Part shown: one piece after another, positions 43,139 to 48,635 of the stretch
How positions within the stretch are numbered: position 1 is the stretch's first letter
Layout of the letters: every line of letters starts with the position of its first letter
DNA from: Methylobacterium soli
GTDB lineage: Bacteria; Pseudomonadota; Alphaproteobacteria; Rhizobiales; Beijerinckiaceae
DNA length: 48,635 nt
Direction: 5' to 3'
Assembly (NCBI RefSeq): GCF_008806385.1
Contig: NZ_VZZK01000040.1
Coordinates: forward strand, 1-48,635
Notes under the pieces: generated by a model
Told to the model about the DNA's origin: nothing
The model's database searches: none
What the model saw: only the letters and a program-made list of their open reading frames with translations
Translations under genes and position numbers: made by a program

Positions 43139-43399
43139 ATGAACAACCTCTCGCCTCACTGTGAGGCTGCGGCTGCTGTCGTTTGGGATAAAGACAAACA
43201 GCGCATCAACCTCAGTTTCTCGCATCCGCTCAGCAGCTTAGACCTGATCCACTTCCTGATGGATCTCAGGCGAGACGCCCTGCGCCTCTTAAATGGGGCT
43301 GCCGAACGGCTCTGTCCTGAGTTCTGGTCGCTGGTTGAGGAGGACCTTCTCGACGAGGAATTTAAGGCACCAGAGCCGTCCGTTGAGATAGTCGTATAA
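43139..43399 (+). CDS. Unknown small island protein (86 aa)
   Basis: The composition is protein-like: MNNLSPHCEAAAAVVWDKDK, then SLDLIHFLMDLRRDALRLLNGAAERLCPEF, an amphipathic helix, then an acidic tail (LVEEDLLDEEFKAPEPSVEIVV). No signal or membrane helix. I do not recognise a family. It is 38 bases before the next small gene in the same direction, so the two may form an operon in front of the polymerase-like gene; no ribosome binding site better than GGGGGCC. Confidence 0.5.
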   Translation: MNNLSPHCEAAAAVVWDKDKQRINLSFSHPLSSLDLIHFLMDLRRDALRLLNGAAERLCPEFWSLVEEDLLDEEFKAPEPSVEIVV

Positions 43400-43437
43400 A
43401 TGAACCCTCAACAACTCAAGCAACGAGGAGCCTAGAC

Positions 43438-43713
43438 ATGAGCGACCGTCAACCCGCTTCATTCCCAAGTAGCCCGACGAAGCTTTACGAAGACGTGAAG
43501 TCCAATCTGCTGACCAAAAAGGAGATGGCGGAACTAATCGGCGAGGATGCTGCTGACCTTTGGTACAGGCATCAGACGCTGAAATTGAAGCTGCTTCGGC
43601 TTGCCTGCGAAAGCACAGGAGACTCACCGGAAAGCACGGAGCGCAACACGCTGCTTAAGGAAGTTGCGGAATATATTGAGTTAGCGGAGCTTTATGAGAA
43701 CCTGCCTATCTAA
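43438..43713 (+). CDS. Unknown small island protein (91 aa), helical
   Basis: GAGGAG lies seven bases before the ATG, a strong ribosome binding site. The sequence is highly charged and helical (LLTKKEMAELIGEDAADLWYRHQTLKLKLLRLACE, ERNTLLKEVAEYIELAELYENLPI) with a possible coiled coil; no membrane segment. Family unknown. It is the last small gene before about 500 empty bases and the polymerase-like gene. Confidence 0.6.
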   Translation: MSDRQPASFPSSPTKLYEDVKSNLLTKKEMAELIGEDAADLWYRHQTLKLKLLRLACESTGDSPESTERNTLLKEVAEYIELAELYENLPI

Positions 43714-44220
43714 TTCTCCGCGTTCCCACCAAGTACAGGCGGTTCTCTCTAAGCTACCCCAGTCCATCCAGAGGCTTCCCTGCCGTTCCTGAAGCCCGCC
43801 CTCCGGCTGGAAACGCCTTCTGACCGGGGAGGAATCTGCCAACAAGCGGGCGCCCAACCACGGGGCCAAGGCTGACCTCAGAACACCTCACCGTGCGGGA
43901 AGAACGAACACGCGTCACTCGGTCAAGCTGACAAGGTTTCTCGCACCAAGAGAGCGCTGATCGCCCCTGCAAGCAGCCTCCGTGGCCCCGGTTCAGCGTC
44001 GGAAATTCCTCAACATCTTCAGTGCTCTGAAAAGTCACCCTCATAAACAGAAAGTGAGGCTCAATCGCTCGCAGCACCGAAGCGTCACCGTCTGCCCCCC
44101 TCGATCAAATCAGGAGCAACAGTAGGAGAGCCATTTCCGAGAGCATTCGTGTGTCTGTGTTCTTGATGCATCGGGGGTTTTCCATCTAAATCAAAACAAT
44201 AAGGAGATACAACAAGAACA
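43714..44220. promoter_or_regulatory. Region upstream of the polymerase-like gene
   Basis: 507 bases with no supported gene; frames on the minus strand near 43754-44077 are weak. It includes one copy (minus, 43760-43808) of a sequence repeated twice more near 46.1-46.4 kb. The last part (44140-44220) is AT-rich, with AAGGAGA before the start of the next gene, as for a promoter and ribosome binding site. Confidence 0.4.
43760..43808 (-). repeat. Dispersed repeat, copy on the minus strand
   Basis: Read on the minus strand from 43808 it begins AGCCGGAGGGCGG and goes on like the copies at 46127-46185 and 46352-46410 (AACGGCA.. GAAGC.CTC), with one gap. In the two forward copies it encodes a C-terminal peptide with PEGG. 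Confidence 0.5.
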
Positions 44221-45621
44221 ATGCAACAATCGGAAATCGAGTTCACTTCATCCTATCCAAGCGCTTTCGGCAGTGCCCAGCAGGGACCAGCCTTACCGGA
44301 GGACGACGACTCAGACTGGCTCACCTCGGAGAAGGACCGCTTCTTCGAGTCCTGGCGAGTCCCTGTAGGCAAAGCAGCCAATGCCGTGGTTCGGCGGGTG
44401 TTGAATCAGATCCAGCGATACGAGGAGATGAACCAGCTTCGAGACCGCAAGCGAACCCAAGTCGTGCAGTCAAACTTCGAGACAACCGTCCGAGCCATCG
44501 TGTGTGACATGCTTCACTGCGTCATCACCGGGCACACTGATGGGGTCGCAATCTCTCGCTCTCACCGCCAGACCACCGCCAAGTCACGCTACAAAGCAGC
44601 ATTCATCGGGAAGACCCTCCCTGACATCCTGGATCTCATGGCCAGCCCTGAGTTGAGCTTGATCACGCAGGAGATCGGCTACAGGGATCCCCATGCTACC
44701 CGGGACCAACTCACCAAGATCTGGCCAGGAGAAACCCTGGAGAGGCTCGCCACGGAGCATGACGTCCAGATCGGAGACATCAGATTCAGGGCTCCAGCGG
44801 AGTGCGTCATCCTGAAGTCAACCAAGAAGGGCTTCTGGGATAGCAGCCAGCTCATCGACTACACAGACACTCCGGAGACGAAAAGGAAGCGACTGGAGGT
44901 AAGGCAGATCAACGAGTGGCTGAGCGGGGCTCAGATCGAGTTCGACTACAAGCGAGCCCCTGTTGAGCAACCTGTTGACATCTATGACCGACACCTCAGA
45001 CGGATCTTCACGCGGAGGAGCTTCACCTCAGGTGGACGCTTGTTCGGAGGGTTCTGGCAAAGGCTCAAGAGGGAGCACAGGACCGGGCTGCTGATCCAAG
45101 GGGAGCGGGTCTGTGAGCTAGACTATGGCCAGATCGCCCCTCGACTCTTGTACAGCTATGCAGGGCGCAAGCCTCCCGAGGCAGACATCTATACACTTCC
45201 GGAGTTTGCCAATGATCCGAAGAAGGAAATGTGGAGGAAGGGAATTAAATCTCTGATGAATGCCGTGACGTTCATGGAGAAACCTATCACCAGAAAGCCC
45301 AAGGGCACAAAGGACAGCCTGCCTGCTGATCATTCAGCCGAGGAGCTAGTCGGTATGCTCAGAAGGCTTCACCCTGGTATCGCTCCTTACTTCGAGACGG
45401 GGATAGGACATCACCTTCAGTTCCTGGAGAGTCAGATCCTGGTGGAGGTGCTGATGCTTGCAAGAACCAGGGGCATCATCGCTCTTCCCATTCATGATGC
45501 TGTGATCATTCCATCCTCAAGAACAGAGGAGGTGAAGGAGATCATGCTCTCTGTCTCCGAGAAACAGACAGGTCTCATTGTACCGGTATCGAAGAAGGAA
45601 TGGGGTATCGGGCTACACTGA
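44221..45621 (+). CDS. Minimal DNA polymerase family A-like protein
   Basis: 466 residues from the ATG after AAGGAGATACAACAAGAACA. The N-terminal 250 residues are of unknown type. Then GGRLFGGFWQRLKREHRTGL (271-290) and three polymerase motifs in correct order: motif A VCELDYGQIAPRLLYSYAG, with Asp301 and the Arg308 that matches the DYSxxxxR of Pol I; motif B as RKGIK (R339-xxx-K343), where the usual Tyr-Gly is missing (NAVTF); motif C ALPIHDAVII with His425-Asp426. Both metal-binding Asp are present. There is no 3'-5' exonuclease or long thumb. It fits the small superfamily A polymerases reported from mobile elements (TV-Pol type), some thought to have primase activity. It may replicate the island; no helicase or primase was found beside it. 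Confidence 0.65.
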   Translation: MQQSEIEFTSSYPSAFGSAQQGPALPEDDDSDWLTSEKDRFFESWRVPVGKAANAVVRRVLNQIQRYEEMNQLRDRKRTQVVQSNFETTVRAIVCDMLHCVITGHTDGVAISRSHRQTTAKSRYKAAFIGKTLPDILDLMASPELSLITQEIGYRDPHATRDQLTKIWPGETLERLATEHDVQIGDIRFRAPAECVILKSTKKGFWDSSQLIDYTDTPETKRKRLEVRQINEWLSGAQIEFDYKRAPVEQPVDIYDRHLRRIFTRRSFTSGGRLFGGFWQRLKREHRTGLLIQGERVCELDYGQIAPRLLYSYAGRKPPEADIYTLPEFANDPKKEMWRKGIKSLMNAVTFMEKPITRKPKGTKDSLPADHSAEELVGMLRRLHPGIAPYFETGIGHHLQFLESQILVEVLMLARTRGIIALPIHDAVIIPSSRTEEVKEIMLSVSEKQTGLIVPVSKKEWGIGLH

Positions 45622-45789
45622 AGGTAGGATCATAGGTAATACACACAACAGACCAACTCCAAGTACATATCCATTATTGGGTCCCGTAAGCCTCACAAGA
45701 TCAGCAGGCTTTGGCACCTAACCTCCTCACATCACATCGTAAATCATCATCAACACAGCGGCTCACCCCCGCTCAGTGAACGAGAACCC

Positions 45790-46185
45790 ATGCCCGCAAT
45801 CATCGAAATCATCGTCCGACCTAACCCGAGGGGCTACGGCCCATTCTCGGTCTACCTCGGTGAAACCCTGGCCTGCCGAACGGAGCAGCCCTTCTTTGCC
45901 GGAGCCAGAGCCCTGCTGAAACTCGGCTACTCCCCCGATGCTGTCTACCTGATGCGTCACCAGGGCAGCGCTCATGTCTCCTTCGTCCCGACCACTCTGG
46001 GCAAGGCTGCGAAGCTCACCGCCTACGAGAACGACATGGATGGGCTCAGGGTGAGAGCCTATGAACCCCGACCACCCAAGGCGAATCGAAAGAGGGAAGG
46101 GCTGTCATCCCACAAGATCGATTCCAAGCCGGAGGGCGGCACTGTACACGGCAAGGAGATCGTTCTGGGTACATTCGCAGCCTGA
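45790..46185 (+). CDS. Unknown island protein (131 aa)
   Basis: Starts at MPAIIEIIVRPNPRGYGPFSVYLGE. The first 90 residues look like a small alpha/beta domain (ACRTEQPFFAGARALLKLGYSPDAVYLMRHQGSAHVSF), followed by a charged tail that ends SKPEGGTVHGKEIVLGTFAA. The tail is repeated in similar form 225 bases downstream (46352-46410), so it may be part of a duplicated gene. No named family recognised. It lies about 170 bases after the polymerase-like gene in the same direction. Confidence 0.55.
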   Translation: MPAIIEIIVRPNPRGYGPFSVYLGETLACRTEQPFFAGARALLKLGYSPDAVYLMRHQGSAHVSFVPTTLGKAAKLTAYENDMDGLRVRAYEPRPPKANRKREGLSSHKIDSKPEGGTVHGKEIVLGTFAA

Positions 46186-46339
46186 GAGCAAGCTGAGGCT
46201 TTCTGGGCGAAGCTACGCGTGACTATCAGGAAGAGTGTTCGGCATTGCTTTGCACTCTCCTCGGTGCGCTCAAGCCAGCATGCCTGTGAACCCAGGGCTC
46301 CAACTGTCCTGTTACACCCCGGGTGTCGATATCCTCACA

Positions 46340-46410
46340 GAATGGCCTTTGAGCCGGAGGGCGGCCTCACCAACGGCAACGAAGCACTCGGGGGTACTTC
46401 CGCTGCCTAA
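46340..46410 (+). pseudogene. 3' remnant of a paralogue of the 131-aa gene
   Basis: The 59 bases 46352-46410 match 46127-46185 in length and pattern, ending the frame with EPEGGLTNGNEALGGTSAA against KPEGGTVHGKEIVLGTFAA. The preceding sequence does not continue the match, so this appears to be a truncated or recombined copy. Confidence 0.4.
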
Positions 46411-46535
46411 CGGGCTAAACATGTCTCCCCTATTCTTGTCCGAAGGAGAGAATGAGGGCGACGGCAATGGCCTGGCTAGGATGGAAAGCTCAAAGCCCAG
46501 CAAAACAGGGCTGATCAAACAGCTGGGCTCATTCC

Positions 46536-46772
46536 TTAAGTCAGCCATTCTGGGGTGAGTGACAGGCGAGCACGAAACACGATCCTCCCGCTTTCATCGC
46601 TTACATCCGCGATGCAATCCCGCCGATCACCCGCCCGTCTCTCGTCCCTAGCAACATCGAAAAGGGCCCCTATTGCCTCATCACGGGCCATTTTGATGTC
46701 GGGAAACTCCTGACCATCATCATCGAAGGAGTGCCGAGGGCCGTCGTGGAAGTCGAAATAGTAGAGCGGCAT
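46536..46772 (-). CDS. DUF6894-like small protein (copy 3)
   Basis: 78 residues from an ATG with GGAGGCG upstream. It opens MPLYYFDFHDGPRHSFDDDGQEF and has ARDEAIGALFDVARDE ... VSDESGRIVFRARLS, the same family layout as copies 1 and 2 but more divergent, with RDE- and Arg-rich middle. Function unknown. It is on the opposite strand to the neighbouring small genes. Confidence 0.75.
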   Translation of the reverse strand: MPLYYFDFHDGPRHSFDDDGQEFPDIKMARDEAIGALFDVARDERRAGDRRDCIADVSDESGRIVFRARLSLTPEWLT

Positions 46773-47044
46773 GTACGCCTCCGCTTTCAACGAGCGAGAC
46801 GAAGCCGACCTTACGCTTACGCTCACGCATGTAGAAAGTGCTGGAGTAGACCGACATCTATAATGACAATGCGACAACATGGATTTGCATCTTGCCATGC
46901 GTACGAAATGCGCAGTTGTGTTTTACTCTACCTAGGCCACTGACGGGAGATGCGGGTCATTCGGTCAGACACTCAAACTGCCACACGGCCTGCACAAAGC
47001 CCTGCGATCACACTGCCCATCTCACAACAATGAGGAAGTGCAGA

Positions 47045-47326
47045 ATGAGCAACGGAGGGCGCATGCCTATGAGCGAGTCGGTCGTGGCTTTCACACCTCG
47101 CGTAGCGCTCGTAGAGGCTGATGAGAATGTCGCCTCCATCATCGAGGTCCTTCAGGATCAGCTCGCTCTTGCGCGTGAGGGAAAGCTACGATCTCTGGCG
47201 GTTGTCTCTGTGACCGCAGATGGCGGGGCGATTGGCACGCAGTGGTCCTGCAAGCCGAGCGACGTGACCACCCTGATCGGTAAGCTCACGGTGTTGACGC
47301 ACGACCTAATGTCGGAGCGACAGTAG
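47045..47326 (+). CDS. Unknown small protein (93 aa), possible accessory domain
   Basis: ATG 47045 follows GAGGAAGTGCAGA; ATG 47069 (MSESVVAF), after GGAGGGCGCATGCCT, is an equally good start and would give 85 residues. The sequence VALVEADENVASIIEVLQDQLALAREGKLRSLAVVSVTADGGAIGTQWSC reads as an alpha/beta domain; no signal. I do not recognise a family. The neighbourhood offers no clue beyond being island DNA. Confidence 0.55.
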   Translation: MSNGGRMPMSESVVAFTPRVALVEADENVASIIEVLQDQLALAREGKLRSLAVVSVTADGGAIGTQWSCKPSDVTTLIGKLTVLTHDLMSERQ

Positions 47327-47630
47327 CGCCAAAACTCAACCGCACGCATTGTCGCGGCGGGCAGCGGGGCTGACGGCCATGCGCAAGTCGGACTGGTATC
47401 TGGGCGCATAATCCCGCTTGTGCCCGGCGACTACAACCGTGACAGTTGATTCACTCAGGCTGGTTCTTTTATCTAGCGAGTGCGTTCTGCACCGCTATGC
47501 AGCACTTCCTACTGGCCACAGAACGGAGTAGGAACATACTAAGGGTGAGGCTGGCTTGGTCAAACCGCCTCAGCTTCCGTTCAGGCGCCCCTTGTCATCA
47601 CTGAGGGCGGACCCAGAAGGGGGCAGGGGA
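47327..47630. other. Intergenic region of about 300 bases
   Basis: No gene; no clear hairpin or promoter. GGGGGCAGGGGA before 47631 is the ribosome binding site of the next gene. Confidence 0.35.
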
Positions 47631-47864
47631 ATGTCAGAAGCCATCGTCCACGGCAGGATCCTGCCGGAAGGCGAGAGTCCGAGCCGCTACCGCGCGTTCA
47701 TCCTTGATGCTGATCAGACGGTGCTCCGGATTGAGCATCTCCCGGCACAGGACGACGATGCGGCCCTGGAACTCGCTCGCAAGCTGCTGGATGGACGCCC
47801 CATCGAACTCTGGGACGGTCTGCGCTTCATCGAGCATCTCGACCCCGGTGCCGAAGCGAACTAG
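47631..47864 (+). CDS. Unknown small protein (77 aa)
   Basis: Starts at MSEAIVHGRILPEGE after a strong purine-rich ribosome binding site. It reads AFILDADQTVLRIEHLPAQDDDAALELARKLLDGRPIELWDGLRFIEHLD: a beta-alpha-beta unit of a type often seen in small alphaproteobacterial hypotheticals (elw-d-g-r pattern). No signal or membrane segment. The function is unknown. Confidence 0.65.
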   Translation: MSEAIVHGRILPEGESPSRYRAFILDADQTVLRIEHLPAQDDDAALELARKLLDGRPIELWDGLRFIEHLDPGAEAN

Positions 47865-47980
47865 CACGCTCGATGGCGGAACCTTAATCCAGGTTAGCCT
47901 TTGATTACCTTATCACGTAGGCGCCGGTGCAGATGCAAGCGTTGGCCGTCTCCGCTTGCCTCACCAGTATGGTCGAGCCC

Positions 47981-48283
47981 ATGCCACGATACTTTTTCGA
48001 CTTACATAGCGACTGTCTGACTGAATGGGACGATGACGGTACGGAGTGCGACGGGAGCGACGGTGTTTTGCATCACGCCCTTGAGCTGCTCCGAGAATCA
48101 TCAGGTGCCGAACCCGGCCAGCAATCTGCGCCAACTGTGACGGCCCGCGACGCTGCTGGTCATGTCGTACTTACCGCGACCATGAAGCCCTGCACTGGAG
48201 CCAGCGTGCGGTGGGCAGGCGAGCAGCTTTCTTCTACTGCGCCCATCTTTCCACTACCCTCAGGCTCGGCCTCAGCACCGTAG
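47981..48283 (+). CDS. DUF6894-like small protein (copy 4)
   Basis: 100 residues from MPRYFFDLHSDCLTEWDDDGTEC; the frame extends 18 codons upstream but the family begins just before (Y/F)FFDL, so this ATG is best despite a weak ribosome binding site. Further family signs: ALELLRESSGAEPGQ and VTARDAAGHVVLTATM. The C-terminal 35 residues (TGASVRWAGEQLSSTAPIFPLPSGSASAP) are unlike the others and may be an unordered extension. Function unknown. Confidence 0.65.
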   Translation: MPRYFFDLHSDCLTEWDDDGTECDGSDGVLHHALELLRESSGAEPGQQSAPTVTARDAAGHVVLTATMKPCTGASVRWAGEQLSSTAPIFPLPSGSASAP

Positions 48284-48347
48284 AGCGTCGCAAGCGGTGA
48301 CTGAGATCAAATGAGGCTGCCCCTCTGAGCCGCTGGTGAGCCTAGGG

Positions 48348-48584
48348 CTACACCCCAGGTGGCACATCGTGAGGCTTCCCGCTCACCAGATCCGTGTACC
48401 AGACCTGACACCGATGAACGTACTGGTTCGCTCTCACGTACCGCCTCGGGCAATCCCGGCTGATCTCGTCTCTCACGTGGTCCAGGGTGGCCTCTGCGCC
48501 GAACCTCTCGGCTAATCGGGCAAGCCGGTAGCGGCCCTTACGCCACGGGCAGAAGATGCAGTCGAAGCGTGGAGTTGCCCCCAT
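48348..48584 (-). CDS. Small protein with paired cysteines, unknown
   Basis: 78 residues from ATG 48584 (GTG 48596 is an alternative). Cys-x2-Cys in FDCIFCPWRKGRYRL, with further single Cys in RDCPR and HRCQVW; LARLAERFGAEATLDHVRDEISRDC resembles small alphaproteobacterial zinc-ribbon-like proteins. A metal site is possible but the Cys spacing is not a clean zinc ribbon. It ends near the right edge, reading leftwards. Confidence 0.5.
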   Translation of the reverse strand: MGATPRFDCIFCPWRKGRYRLARLAERFGAEATLDHVRDEISRDCPRRYVRANQYVHRCQVWYTDLVSGKPHDVPPGV

Positions 48585-48635
48585 CAAACCGGACACGGGG
48601 CTGGTTGGATCTGAGCACGAATGAACTCGCGAGGC

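Noticed and set aside
46421..46558. 45-residue frame (MSPLFLSEGENEGDG)
   Set aside because: Acceptable helix at the end but no family, no clear ribosome binding site, and it overlaps the DUF6894 copy on the other strand; too weak to list.
36421..48635. CRISPR array or toxin-antitoxin pair in the island
   Set aside because: No regularly spaced repeats and no recognisable toxin or antitoxin; the small genes were listed as unknown instead.

Overview
The window looks like part of an alphaproteobacterial chromosome, most probably Methylobacterium or a close relative. The evidence is a very GC-rich core, a mesaconyl-CoA hydratase of the ethylmalonyl-CoA pathway, a quinone-linked formate dehydrogenase, a GcrA-type small protein, and several small proteins with the [Y/F]FDL N-terminus (DUF6894-like) that are frequent in that genus. 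The genus is an inference; the sequence does not name it.

Core, 1-36.2 kb. The left edge is the start of glmS. Next comes an exopolysaccharide-related block (0.3-11.5 kb): a large non-classically secreted NodB deacetylase with DUF4214 repeats, divergent from an apparent operon of a PelA-like protein, a PelB-like TPR protein and a Wza-type export protein, then a convergent outer-membrane barrel. After that lie a mercaptopyruvate sulfurtransferase, a nucleotide-sugar epimerase, a GcrA-like fragment protein and an MHS-family MFS carrier. At 15.9-22.0 kb is a divergent formate dehydrogenase locus. Its catalytic subunit is split by an in-frame TGA that the context (residues on both sides plus a SECIS-like hairpin) shows to be selenocysteine; the partner genes are an iron-sulfur subunit and an NrfD-type membrane subunit. 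A Crp/Fnr regulator, a complete class I cytochrome P450 chain (ferredoxin, reductase, P450), an RND efflux pair, an L,D-transpeptidase, a TSUP permease, mesaconyl-CoA hydratase and a YggT protein complete the core.

Island, 36.3 kb to the right edge. A tRNA-Ala(CGC) gene is followed at once by a tyrosine integrase in the same direction. Past it the base composition drops visibly, TTG/GTG starts and small unknown genes become common, and mobile-element genes appear: the integrase, a serine recombinase with a nonsense-broken accessory gene, a degenerate LuxR regulator, a lipase with export-type repeats, four DUF6894-like paralogues, an RMF-like small protein, and a 466-residue protein that carries family A DNA polymerase motifs A, B and C in a minimal form. 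The right end of the island is not in the window.

Most interesting points: the selenocysteine formate dehydrogenase with an NrfD rather than cytochrome b anchor and no visible Tat signal; the minimal PolA-like polymerase in the island with its small neighbours; and a PelA-like gene whose deacetylase motif appears lost while the divergent neighbour has an intact one.
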